Shown here one piece after another: positions 1-7,239 of a stretch of DNA of 23,913 nucleotides. The notes below the pieces were generated by a model. The model was not told the DNA's origin, searched no databases, and saw only the letters and a program-made list of their open reading frames with translations. The stretch comes from a virus. Both the position numbers and the translations under genes were made by a program. The stretch covers positions 1-23,913 of IMG/VR virus record IMGVR_UViG_3300032223_003030, one strand, 5' to 3'. Numbering within the stretch: position 1 is the first letter of the stretch; each line of letters begins with the position of its first letter.

Positions 1-609
1 AACAAAACGATTCCATTTAGCTTCATCACTTAATTTACTAGCTAGGTCTGGATTAGTATAGACTACGGATTTCCATAACCCGCCTTCAATATTTTTTCCA
101 TACATAAGAGCAATTTTATCTGCCATGCCTAAAGTATTTGCAAGATTTTGTACTGTTGCTATATGTTGTTTTATGATTACACCTGTATTTTCTGAAACTT
201 TAACGCCAGATGTTATGTCTTGAACTTTTTTATTATATTCTTCTATAATTTTTTTAGCCATTTCGGTTGGCTTTTCTGTCATAGTACTAGCGGTTTGTTT
301 ATCCGCTGCCTGTTTTGATAATTCTTCAATTTTAGTTTTTGCTGTTTCAAAAGCAGTTCTTATATCACCTCTAATTTTCTTTTTTCTAGAAGCATGAATT
401 GCTGGGTCGGCTTCTACTGCTGCTTCTGTTTTACGTTCAGTATCTTCTGCATTTTTAGCTGCTTTTTCAGTAATTTGTTTAGCTTTTGGACCAAAAAGCA
501 TACCAATAAAACCACCAATTAATAATGCTAATCCTGCAACTAAAGCAGTTGTTATAGGCTCAACTTCGTTTAATTTATTACTTTTTTTACTATGTAAAAC
601 AATTTTCAT
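1..609 (-). CDS. Membrane-anchored hypothetical protein, 3' end cut by window
   Basis: The frame is open from an ATG at 609 to the window edge, giving 203 codons without a stop, so the C-terminus is missing. A GGAG ribosome binding site (complement of 617-620) lies about 7 nt before the ATG, which supports this start. Residues about 19-40 form one hydrophobic, glycine-rich membrane segment ending in the motif GMLFGPKAK. The rest is charged, lysine- and alanine-rich and probably largely helical (residues 45-135). I do not recognise a family. The topology (short cytoplasmic N-terminus, one membrane span, long helical domain) and the position after a lysis-like gene group suggest an envelope-associated phage protein, but this is inference. 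The 60 bases between it and the gene upstream (610-669) show only the ribosome binding site. Confidence 0.75.
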   Translation of the reverse strand, partial: MKIVLHSKKSNKLNEVEPITTALVAGLALLIGGFIGMLFGPKAKQITEKAAKNAEDTERKTEAAVEADPAIHASRKKKIRGDIRTAFETAKTKIEELSKQAADKQTASTMTEKPTEMAKKIIEEYNKKVQDITSGVKVSENTGVIIKQHIATVQNLANTLGMADKIALMYGKNIEGGLWKSVVYTNPDLASKLSDEAKWNRFV

Positions 610-669
610 CTATTTTCTCCAAGAGTATTTAATACATAAATAGTCTTTAAATCTACAAATTTCTAATAT

Positions 670-1107
670 TTATTTAATTATGTATTTTCCGAGGAAAAAA
701 CCAGCGCCGATCCCTATAATCACGCCACCAGTTGCCAAAATATTACCCCAGAATGCTTGATTTTTATAGGCATCAATTGCATCTTGTTTAACGAGCAACT
801 GTTTTTCAAACATTTCTTTCTGGATTTGTAGTTCGATCTCTTTACTTTTTGTACAATTTTCTAGATCAACTTTGCATAGATTAAGTTCTTTTTGTTTATC
901 AAGAACCGCAAGTTTAATTTTCTCTTCTACTGAAAGATATAGATTTGCCATGCCATCTTCTGAAAAGAAGAAACCAGGTTTTTTAAGACATTCACCGGCT
1001 GGCATATGTTCATAATCTGGGGCTGTTTCTGCATATACTGGCGCAGAGATCATGGATAGGAATGTTACAAGAACTACTGAACTTATAAATTTATTTAGCT
1101 TGTTCAT
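670..1107 (-). CDS. Secreted coiled-coil protein with C-terminal membrane anchor, possible lysis/spanin-like
   Basis: A 145-aa protein. Residues 1-26 look like a Sec signal peptide: basic start, hydrophobic core about 9-21, and a likely cleavage site after VYA. There is no lipobox cysteine. Residues about 60-115 are charged and heptad-like, consistent with a coiled coil. Residues about 121-141 are a glycine-rich hydrophobic segment (ATGGVIIGIGAGFFLG) followed by KYIIK, i.e. a C-terminal membrane anchor. Four cysteines lie in the predicted periplasmic part (residues 40, 78, 85 and the signal-adjacent region has none). The start has an AAGGA site 7 nt upstream, and the gene overlaps the spanin-like gene upstream by 17 nt. 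The order signal peptide, periplasmic coiled coil, membrane anchor resembles unimolecular spanins, although those carry an N-terminal lipid anchor, which is absent here. The role in lysis is inferred from topology and neighbours only. Confidence 0.7.
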   Translation of the reverse strand: MNKLNKFISSVVLVTFLSMISAPVYAETAPDYEHMPAGECLKKPGFFFSEDGMANLYLSVEEKIKLAVLDKQKELNLCKVDLENCTKSKEIELQIQKEMFEKQLLVKQDAIDAYKNQAFWGNILATGGVIIGIGAGFFLGKYIIK

Positions 1108-1456
1108 TTGCTTTTCCTTTTGTTCCGATTAGCGCATCAAAGTCTTTCATAAATCCCTTTACATCATTTTTAATAGTTTCTGTTACTCTACCTTGTTTCT
1201 GGATCTTCTCAAGAATGATTTTTGTTTTCTCTAGCTCTGCTTCAATTTCGACAATATGTTTTTTAAGAGCTGATTCCATTTCCAGCTTGCTTGTTTCACA
1301 TTTTAACTTCTCTTCTGCTAATTGTTTAGCATGATTTTCTTGAATTTCCTGTGTCTGTTGAGCCACTTGTTGCTTGATCAGGCTTTTTGTCGCCACGACA
1401 CCAAATACACAAACCACAACTACAGCCGCCAATACCACCCATTGTTTTGCTCCCAT
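1091..1456 (-). CDS. Inner-membrane spanin-like protein (N-terminal TM plus coiled coil)
   Basis: A 121-aa protein. Residues about 5-23 form a single hydrophobic segment (WVVLAAVVVVCVFGVV). Residues about 25-95 are a Gln/Glu/Lys-rich helix with heptad periodicity, typical of a periplasmic coiled coil. This is the layout of Rz-type i-spanins, which connect the inner to the outer membrane at the last step of lysis. I chose the second Met (1456) over the one at 1477. There the stop of the upstream holin-like gene and this ATG share TAATG, and an AGGA lies about 6 nt upstream; the longer form would prepend seven polar residues. The spanin assignment rests on topology and on the holin-like and secreted neighbours. 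Sequence alone does not exclude another membrane-tethered coiled-coil protein. Confidence 0.7.
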   Translation of the reverse strand: MGAKQWVVLAAVVVVCVFGVVATKSLIKQQVAQQTQEIQENHAKQLAEEKLKCETSKLEMESALKKHIVEIEAELEKTKIILEKIQKQGRVTETIKNDVKGFMKDFDALIGTKGKANEQAK

Positions 1457-1704
1457 TATTTTCCTGCTCCCTTCCATTTTGTAGCTAGATCAGCAAATCC
1501 TTCTATGCCGACATAACCCAAAGTAATAGAAACCCAGTTATCTGCGTCGATTTTGCCAAACGCAAGAAGCGCGCTAGCCACTACCCATACAAGAAATTTG
1601 CGACTAATCGCTTTCTCAGTAATAATGTCTAGCACGCCTCTATCATTCTCTCTTTCTTTCATTTCGTCTTTTACTTCTTCTTTTATGTCTTCTATTACGC
1701 CCAT
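1456..1704 (-). CDS. Holin-like small membrane protein
   Basis: An 82-aa protein with a very acidic/basic N-terminal helix (residues 1-30), then two hydrophobic stretches: about 36-50 (RKFLVWVVASALLAFG) and about 56-72 (NWVSITLGYVGIEGFAD), ending with a short lysine-bearing tail. The pattern SRKF-hydrophobic-GKID-hydrophobic-G-E resembles small phage holins of the 2-TM type, which make the lethal inner-membrane hole at the end of infection. I chose the Met at 1704 because GAGGAG sits 7 nt upstream; an in-frame Met at 1719 would add five residues. The gene overlaps the preceding small gene in a different frame through a purine-rich stretch and is coupled to the spanin-like gene by TAATG. The holin call is by topology and neighbours, not a firm family match. 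Confidence 0.6.
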   Translation of the reverse strand: MGVIEDIKEEVKDEMKERENDRGVLDIITEKAISRKFLVWVVASALLAFGKIDADNWVSITLGYVGIEGFADLATKWKGAGK

Positions 1705-1825
1705 CTCCTTTCTCCTCATCTTCTTGTTGAAGATTTGATTCTATTGAAGCGCTCATAGTTTCATGACTTTCTTCTTCAATAGCTTCTTTTATCAATTCTA
1801 ATAAAAATTGTTTTGTGATTTTCAT
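1643..1825 (-). CDS. Small protein with N-terminal helical tag and basic tail
   Basis: A 60-aa reading frame with a strong GAGG ribosome binding site 7 nt before the ATG, lying in the end of the GIY-YIG gene, whose TGA stop overlaps the ATG (ATGA). Residues 1-19 (MKITKQFLLELIKEAIEEE) are an amphipathic helix of a kind that recurs at the N-termini of otherwise unrelated phage proteins; a related version begins the 165-aa protein at 7237. Residues 20-42 are polar and acidic, and residues 43-60 are rich in Arg and Lys. The last 20 codons overlap the holin-like gene in another frame, within a purine-rich stretch that would give Arg/Lys/Glu in any frame, so the basic tail may carry no function of its own. 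Function unknown. Confidence 0.55.
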   Translation of the reverse strand: MKITKQFLLELIKEAIEEESHETMSASIESNLQQEDEEKGDGRNRRHKRRSKRRNERKRE

Positions 1826-2553
1826 TTATTTTCCTCTATTGATTTACGTTTATATGTTATATTATATATAATTCTTTTTATAGAACTTCTAGAAACACTA
1901 AACTGTTTAGCTATATCATTTATTTTTATTTTTTGTTTATGCATATTTTTTATTTCTTCTACTTGCTCTTCAGTCAATTTGGAATTTGAATTTTTAACTC
2001 CAGTTCTTTGTTTGGCTAACTCAGACAAAAATTTTCTTTGAGATTCGCTTCGTTTTTTTCCTTTCCAGTGATTACTTTTTCCTTTTTTTGCTAAACTCAT
2101 TTTTTTTCTAGTTTCTTCAGAAAAAATTTTACCTTTATTTTTTTCACTAATTATTTTTTTTGTTTCTTCTGAGTGTTTTTTGCCTAAAGAGTTGATTCTG
2201 TGTTTTTCTCTTGTTACTTCAGAGCAAACAACACCAAGATTTGTTTCTGCTTTTTTTCTTTTATTGTATCCAACGTTTTTATCATAACATTTATATAAAT
2301 CTATATAATGCTGCTCTCTTTCTGTCGAGAGAGATATATTTTCAACTTCTTCTATAATAGAAAATTCAAAATCTTCTTCTCCGTATTTATTATATACATT
2401 TAACATATGTTTATTTGAGTGAATATTTTTTCTAAGCTCATAACGATGCTTATGCCAGCGCATATGAATATTTTTGCTGCTTCCTATGTATATTTTATTG
2501 TTATGTTTTGTGAGAATTCTATAAATTCCGATTTTATATTTTTTGTGGATCAT
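1822..2553 (-). CDS. Free-standing GIY-YIG homing endonuclease
   Basis: A 243-aa protein. Residues 9-26 carry the paired GIY and YIG motifs (GIYRI and IYIGSS). The catalytic Arg is probably in the region RWHKHRYELR (32-41), and the metal-binding Glu is in the STEREQHYIDLY helix (77-88), followed by NVGYN. Residues about 111-185 hold three or four copies of a short NUMOD3-type DNA-binding repeat built on SEETRKKMSLAKKGK. Residues about 192-232 look like a helix-turn-helix (LTEEQVEEI through IAKQFSVSRSSIKRII). This is the modular layout of I-TevI/Seg-type phage endonucleases, which nick or cut DNA of endonuclease-free relatives and spread by repair. It lies 15 nt after the sbcDC stop with no clear ribosome binding site of its own, and its 3' end supplies the binding site for the next gene. 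Being free-standing, it probably targets a neighbouring gene. Confidence 0.9.
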   Translation of the reverse strand: MIHKKYKIGIYRILTKHNNKIYIGSSKNIHMRWHKHRYELRKNIHSNKHMLNVYNKYGEEDFEFSIIEEVENISLSTEREQHYIDLYKCYDKNVGYNKRKKAETNLGVVCSEVTREKHRINSLGKKHSEETKKIISEKNKGKIFSEETRKKMSLAKKGKSNHWKGKKRSESQRKFLSELAKQRTGVKNSNSKLTEEQVEEIKNMHKQKIKINDIAKQFSVSRSSIKRIIYNITYKRKSIEENK

Positions 2554-2568
2554 CTAGAATAAATAGTA

Positions 2569-5500
2569 TTAAATATTAATAAAAGCATACCCATTATTAT
2601 TAATAATTTCTATCTGAGAGTCTACACACTCTTTTAATTGATCTAAATGTGAAATAACAATAATAGTTTTATAATATTCTTTTAATATTTGAAGAATTTT
2701 TATAAATCCATCTATATTTTCTTGATCTAAAGCGGTTGCTGGTTCATCTAAAATTAGTAATTCAGGTCTTGGTAATGTAGTACAACAATTTAAAGCTATT
2801 CTAATAGCAGTTGACGCTAATGTTTTTTCTGCTCCACTACCCATTTCTAATGGCCTTGCATCACTATTTGGATGTTTGATCATTATATCAAGCTTATCGT
2901 CATCGTTTTCTAGAAATACTCCAAAATTTACAACTCCATTTAGTATTTTAGCAATCTCTTCATTGATAGCTGGCAATTTATTCTTAATAATTTCATAAGT
3001 AATGCCACTTGGATGCATACATTTTAAATAAAGATCGTAGGCTGAGTATTCTTTTCTTGTTTTCTCAAGATTTTCTTTTTGTTCGTTAAGATTTTCAATC
3101 TTTTGTTTGAGTGATCCTTCTTTTTTATAGAAATCACGCAAATCACGATCTCTTGCTTCATACGAGCCTTTTGTTAATTGAAGATTTTGCTCTAGGTTTT
3201 TATTTTTTTTCTTTAACTCATCAAATTTTTCAATAAGTTCACGATTTTTCTCTTGTTCATCAAACTCTTGTTGATCTTTTTCGATCTGTGAAGTTAATTT
3301 TTCAATCAAAAGAAGGTTATTAGCTATTTGTAGCTCGTTTTTTGATCTTTTATCTTCTGATTCCTTCTTTTTCTTCGTCGCTTCACCGTGCTTATTAAGT
3401 CCACTAGTTGTTTTTTCATCAAGCTCGCTATAACGAGTATCAAGGATAGAGTAATTATGCTTATGATCCAGCAACACTCTTTGGTCAGTAGCCATTTTTT
3501 CTTTAGCTTGGAAGGCGTCCTTAATGAACTTGCAACTGGTGAATTGATCGCCACAGGGAATGTCCTCTAAGAGCTTTAATTTATGTGCATATCCTTTTAT
3601 GTTTTTTTCTAGAGAATCAATTTCTTTTTCAAGTGGAACCATTTCATCTCTAATTTTATCTAGCTCTGCATCGTCTTTAATTAATTGCTCATAATTAACT
3701 AGTTTTATAAAACTTTCAAGCTTAGAAATCAATGTATTTAATTTAGAATTTTCCTCTTTATAAGAAATATTGCTATTTGTTAAAGTTTCAACCTTTTGTT
3801 TGTTTAAAACTAAAGAATTATGCAGCTTAAAATAATTAGACACGTCAACTGGGGTTGCATTAAGTTGCTCTTTTAGCGTTTTTAACTCGTCATTAAGTTT
3901 TTCTATCTCTTCTTTAAATTCATCTAGCTGTTTTTGGTTATGAGTTATATTTGCATGTGTTTGAGCGAGTTCTAATTCGGTATTAGTTATGTCTCTGTCG
4001 AAATTATTGCCTTCTAGCTTCTTTAGAAGTGCTTTTAGTTCTGCGCTTTCTTCTTTGGCAAGCTTAAATTTCTTCTCAAACATCTCTAAATCTAGAAATT
4101 TAGCTAAAATTTCCTTACGCTTAGTAGATCCTTCTGAAATAAATGAAAGATAACCAAATTGACTCGCCATAGAGGTCAAAAAGAAGTCATCTACAGTACC
4201 AAAATACTTACGAATGCTATTATCTGTGTCATTGCGAGCTAAACCATTAAGAGAACCAGCGTCAGAAGTAAATTCTACATCTGTTTTAGCCTCTGTTGTA
4301 ATTACTCCCTTTAATTTTTTAGTGTATTTCTCAGAAGCTCTATCAATAACGTAGTTTTCTCCATCAATTTCAATTTCTACACGACCAGAACCCTTATCTT
4401 TTGTCTGATTAATAACATTAAGGTTCTTTCTATTGTTTTTTGAGGTAGTATTATAGATTGTATAGAGCAGCGAGTCTATAACTGATGATTTTCCACTATA
4501 ATTCTTACCAAAAACACCAACAATACCTCTTAAATTGTCAAAATTGATTGAATTACCCTCTCCATAGTTAAAAAGGTTATCCCATTGTAGGTTTTTTAGC
4601 TTCCATTTCACATTTCTCTTGGTTTCATCGGTATCTTCAACCATAGAAGAGTATTTTTCATTCAATTTGATTACATTCTGCATAACTTCTTCTTCAGCTT
4701 TGTAATCTTTTAGGAAATCCGTGATTAAATTCTCTTGGACCTTACCATCTCGTAGATTTTCGTTATTTGAAACGATCTCTGAGACATGTTTTGCATCAGA
4801 ACTACTAGCCAAAGCCTTATTTACGAAGATAACTGACTCTGGATTGAAGCGATTCTTGATAATTTCTGTTGCACGCTTTGTTTTTTCAAGCGAAATGTTC
4901 TTAGAGGTCATAATTCTGACCCTTGAGCCATCTTTTACGTCAATATCTGGTAGATTTCCTTCATCATCTAGGTCAATTGTTAGGTATGGTTTTGGATTTG
5001 GGATAATAAAATGCTGACAAGAGAACTTATCTTTTGATTGGATATCCCAAATAAGGAATCCTTTGTCATCAAACTCCCCAAAGTTACCCTGAACAGTTGA
5101 TCCTGGATATCTTACTCGCCCTTCTGTATCAACAATTTGATTACTTTTATGAATATCGCCCAAGAATGCATAATCATGGCCTTCAAGGGCAGTAATGTTA
5201 TGTTCTCCATTCTCTAAAGTATAACCACCGTCTGTTTTTACACCAGAAATAGCTCCATGATATAGAGCGATATTGATTTTTGAAGGATCTGATGGCTTTT
5301 TCCAGTTTTCTTCATCAATCCGACTCAAGATATTCAAATTTACTTCATCATTAAGCGAATATTCCTCAGAATACTTAAAAAGCTTAAGGTTTTCTGAGCT
5401 GATAGCATTAACAATAGGTGAAATCGCATCAGTTCGTGTATCGTTTTTGAGATTGCAATTCCCAGTTATACAAATTTTGTCATTTCTTTTGATTAAAATA

Positions 5501-6672
5501 TTTGAATTAGGAACAGTAACACAATAAACATAATCTTCGTGTTTAATTTTTTTAATATTATCTATGCCGGTATTATTTGTTATATTATTTTTAGTAATAT
5601 AGAAAACATATTGTCGTTTAGAGTTTTTAAATTTACCATATACTTCTTGATCGCTAATATGTGACATATATCCAACAAATCTTGAGAGAGTTACAAGATT
5701 AATAGCGTTTTGTTCTGAAATACTGGTGCATGTCCATGTATTTTTTGTTATCTTGCTACCATCTCCATTTAAATATCCGTCTATAAAACTTTTAATTTCA
5801 TTATTACTACAAGAATAAATGCTATTTGGTATACTTTTTTGTGCTTCAAAAAACGAAATTATTTTTTTAGCTAAATCACCATAAATACGCATAAATACGG
5901 TGCCGTCTTTTTGATAATTAATATTAAATTTATAATTTAAATTATTAAGCAAAGATGACAAGTATTCTATTTTTTTTTCTTTTTTAAAATGGAATTGAAC
6001 TCTACAACTATCATATTTTTGTTTCTTTGCACTTTTATGCTTCCTAAGTACAAATGTAGCATCTGCTAGACAAAATCCTAATAGGTTGTAAAAATAATCA
6101 TTAGTTGTATCACCACTTAGTCCATTTAAAGGTATATAATCATTTAAAGATATTTCTTCTGCAATCTTCTTATGATATACATCACTTGAGTTATTTTTAT
6201 ATAAAATTTGATGTGTTGGCGTAACAAGCAAATCTGCTTTTGGAGAAATTAAATTAATTAATTCGCCATTAAACATTTTTTTAATTAAACCAATTGGTTT
6301 TTCAAATACAATTTGATTTAAATTAGTAGAAAAAGTAGCAATTTCATCGTTTCTGTTGGCATTTACATACTCAGAAATATTCTGCCATCCATCTTTTTTT
6401 GTTAGGATCTCATGATCTGCGCTAAAACAATCGTGATTTCCAAGAATTACAAAAGTTGGAGCAATTTCTGATAGAGAACGTAGAAATTTTGTTGCCATTT
6501 CTACAAATTCTGGGCTGATTTGTGTTTTTGTATGAGCAATGTCGCCGCAGTGAATGATGTAGTCTACTTTTTGTTCTTTTGCTATGCGATATATCTCATT
6601 AAATACGATCTTAAACTCATCATGGCGCTTTAAGTTTAATAGATGTGTGTCCGACAAGTGTAGTATCTTCAT
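2569..6672 (-). CDS. Fused SbcD-SbcC (Mre11-Rad50-like) nuclease/ATPase containing an intein
   Basis: A 1367-aa precursor that would be 1043 aa after intein removal. N-terminal SbcD/Mre11 phosphoesterase: motif I SDTH (7-10), motif II GDIAH (43-47), motif III GNHD (78-81, directly followed by the intein), motif IV YHG (471-473) and motif V GDIH (505-508). After a linker, from about residue 686, comes an SbcC/Rad50 ATPase: Walker A GKNYSGKSS (722-730), long coiled coils (about 860-1215) with a hinge at CGDQFTSC (1040-1047), ABC signature MGSGAEKT (1277-1284), and Walker B with D-loop LLILDEPATALD (1305-1316). In T4 and T5 these are two proteins (gp47/gp46, D12/D13); here they are one chain. 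The complex resects and trims DNA ends for recombination-dependent replication and repair. The ATG has GAGGG 4 nt upstream and follows a terminator/promoter region. The hinge is C-x6-C instead of the usual CxxC zinc hook. Confidence 0.93.
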   Translation of the reverse strand: MKILHLSDTHLLNLKRHDEFKIVFNEIYRIAKEQKVDYIIHCGDIAHTKTQISPEFVEMATKFLRSLSEIAPTFVILGNHDCFSADHEILTKKDGWQNISEYVNANRNDEIATFSTNLNQIVFEKPIGLIKKMFNGELINLISPKADLLVTPTHQILYKNNSSDVYHKKIAEEISLNDYIPLNGLSGDTTNDYFYNLLGFCLADATFVLRKHKSAKKQKYDSCRVQFHFKKEKKIEYLSSLLNNLNYKFNINYQKDGTVFMRIYGDLAKKIISFFEAQKSIPNSIYSCSNNEIKSFIDGYLNGDGSKITKNTWTCTSISEQNAINLVTLSRFVGYMSHISDQEVYGKFKNSKRQYVFYITKNNITNNTGIDNIKKIKHEDYVYCVTVPNSNILIKRNDKICITGNCNLKNDTRTDAISPIVNAISSENLKLFKYSEEYSLNDEVNLNILSRIDEENWKKPSDPSKINIALYHGAISGVKTDGGYTLENGEHNITALEGHDYAFLGDIHKSNQIVDTEGRVRYPGSTVQGNFGEFDDKGFLIWDIQSKDKFSCQHFIIPNPKPYLTIDLDDEGNLPDIDVKDGSRVRIMTSKNISLEKTKRATEIIKNRFNPESVIFVNKALASSSDAKHVSEIVSNNENLRDGKVQENLITDFLKDYKAEEEVMQNVIKLNEKYSSMVEDTDETKRNVKWKLKNLQWDNLFNYGEGNSINFDNLRGIVGVFGKNYSGKSSVIDSLLYTIYNTTSKNNRKNLNVINQTKDKGSGRVEIEIDGENYVIDRASEKYTKKLKGVITTEAKTDVEFTSDAGSLNGLARNDTDNSIRKYFGTVDDFFLTSMASQFGYLSFISEGSTKRKEILAKFLDLEMFEKKFKLAKEESAELKALLKKLEGNNFDRDITNTELELAQTHANITHNQKQLDEFKEEIEKLNDELKTLKEQLNATPVDVSNYFKLHNSLVLNKQKVETLTNSNISYKEENSKLNTLISKLESFIKLVNYEQLIKDDAELDKIRDEMVPLEKEIDSLEKNIKGYAHKLKLLEDIPCGDQFTSCKFIKDAFQAKEKMATDQRVLLDHKHNYSILDTRYSELDEKTTSGLNKHGEATKKKKESEDKRSKNELQIANNLLLIEKLTSQIEKDQQEFDEQEKNRELIEKFDELKKKNKNLEQNLQLTKGSYEARDRDLRDFYKKEGSLKQKIENLNEQKENLEKTRKEYSAYDLYLKCMHPSGITYEIIKNKLPAINEEIAKILNGVVNFGVFLENDDDKLDIMIKHPNSDARPLEMGSGAEKTLASTAIRIALNCCTTLPRPELLILDEPATALDQENIDGFIKILQILKEYYKTIIVISHLDQLKECVDSQIEIINNNGYAFINI
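5458..6429 (-). mobile_element. Intein with LAGLIDADG homing endonuclease inside the SbcD domain
   Basis: An in-frame 324-residue insertion, precursor residues 82-405. It starts with Cys82 in block A (CFSADHEIL, then a DGW), has block B TPTH (151-154), and two LAGLIDADG helices with their acidic residues intact: LLGFCLADA (Asp204) and FIDGYLNGDG (Asp304). Block F is VYCVTVPNSN (383-391 region) and block G is ITGN, ending in Asn405 and followed by Cys406 as first C-extein residue. The penultimate intein residue is Gly rather than the commonest His, a substitution known in active phage inteins. Removal restores GNHD-CNLKND, a normal SbcD motif III context. All residues expected for splicing and DNA cleavage appear to be present, so it is probably active, though splicing cannot be shown from sequence. 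Insertion after the metal-binding GNHD motif means the nuclease must be inactive until splicing. Confidence 0.93.
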
Positions 6673-6681
6673 TTATCCCTC

Positions 6682-6714
6682 AAAATAAAATGACCCACTA
6701 GGTCATAGTGGGTC
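6682..6714 (-). terminator. Rho-independent terminator before sbcDC
   Basis: On the minus strand a perfect 9-bp inverted repeat, GACCCACTA / TAGTGGGTC with a 5-nt loop, is followed directly by the T-rich run ATTTTATTTT. It would end transcripts arriving from the primase/165-aa gene upstream, just before the sbcDC ribosome binding site. A shorter, mutually exclusive hairpin (ATGACC / GGTCAT) overlaps it. Confidence 0.75.
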
Positions 6715-6715
6715 G

Positions 6716-6743
6716 ATTATAGCATAGTTTATTGCTGTCTTAA
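6716..6743 (-). promoter_or_regulatory. Extended -10 sigma70-type promoter for sbcDC
   Basis: The minus strand reads TGCTATAAT (complement of 6716-6724), a perfect extended -10 element, with a weak -35 candidate TTAAGA (complement of 6738-6743) 16 nt upstream. A start 7 nt downstream would be the A at 6709, inside the first arm of the terminator stem. Such a transcript would lack part of that arm and could not fold the full terminator. In AT-rich DNA a TATAAT can occur by chance; the TG extension and its position between two genes raise the odds. Confidence 0.5.
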
Positions 6744-7237
6744 TTGTTTCTAAATCTTCTTACGTCGTCTACTTTATTACCATATGCCTCTGTGGACTTT
6801 ATATTTCTAAAAGGTAGATTGTGAGGCGCGTATTTCTCTTCTTCTGGGCTTATAGAGACTGTATAGTCATCCATTTTGTCTGCTCTCATCTTATCACTAT
6901 TTAAGAGCATCTTTGCAAACGTTAATAATTGTGGGTCTGCGTGGTCGATTAACATTGCAATGAAGAATTCCCCTAGCTTTTTTCCCTTAAGTTGCACGTT
7001 AAATTTCTTTTTTAGCAACATTAATTCTTTTCTGAACTGTGGGACTATACTTTCTTTATCTGCAATAGTATTTTTTTCTACTATCTCTCTATACTTAATA
7101 AATAAATTAATTAAGTTTCTTCTTAATGAATCTTCTTTTTTTGGCTCTTTAAGTCTTTTAAGCTTTTTTGTCATTGCAAGAGCGTTTTTTATCTCTTCTG
7201 TTATAATCTTTTGTATTAATTTTTTGTTTATAATCAT
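6740..7237 (-). CDS. Hypothetical protein with N-terminal helical tag
   Basis: A 165-aa, mostly helical, lysine-rich protein with no domain I recognise. Residues 1-18 (MIINKKLIQKIITEEIKN) are an amphipathic helix resembling the start of the 60-aa protein at 1825 (pattern M-x-I-x-K, hydrophobics, then I-x-E-x-I). Residues about 35-125 form a compact predicted helical region. Residues 140-165 are polar with little predicted structure and contain PHNLPFRNIKS. It starts 2 nt after the primase stop and has no clear ribosome binding site, so it is probably translated by coupling to the primase. It ends just before the promoter/terminator ahead of sbcDC, i.e. it is the last gene of the upstream unit. 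Position suggests a link to replication or recombination, but nothing in the sequence proves it. A virion or internal head protein is also possible given the tag. Confidence 0.65.
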   Translation of the reverse strand: MIINKKLIQKIITEEIKNALAMTKKLKRLKEPKKEDSLRRNLINLFIKYREIVEKNTIADKESIVPQFRKELMLLKKKFNVQLKGKKLGEFFIAMLIDHADPQLLTFAKMLLNSDKMRADKMDDYTVSISPEEEKYAPHNLPFRNIKSTEAYGNKVDDVRRFRNN

Positions 7238-7239
7238 GT

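Noticed and set aside
1457-1477. Upstream Met at 1477 for the spanin-like protein
   Set aside because: The Met at 1456 has the TAATG overlap and an AGGA site at good spacing, and gives a typical short cytoplasmic tail before the membrane span.
3324-3554. A second minus-strand frame inside the SbcC coiled-coil region
   Set aside because: It is a shadow of the repetitive Lys/Glu coding sequence of SbcC and has no start signal or domain.
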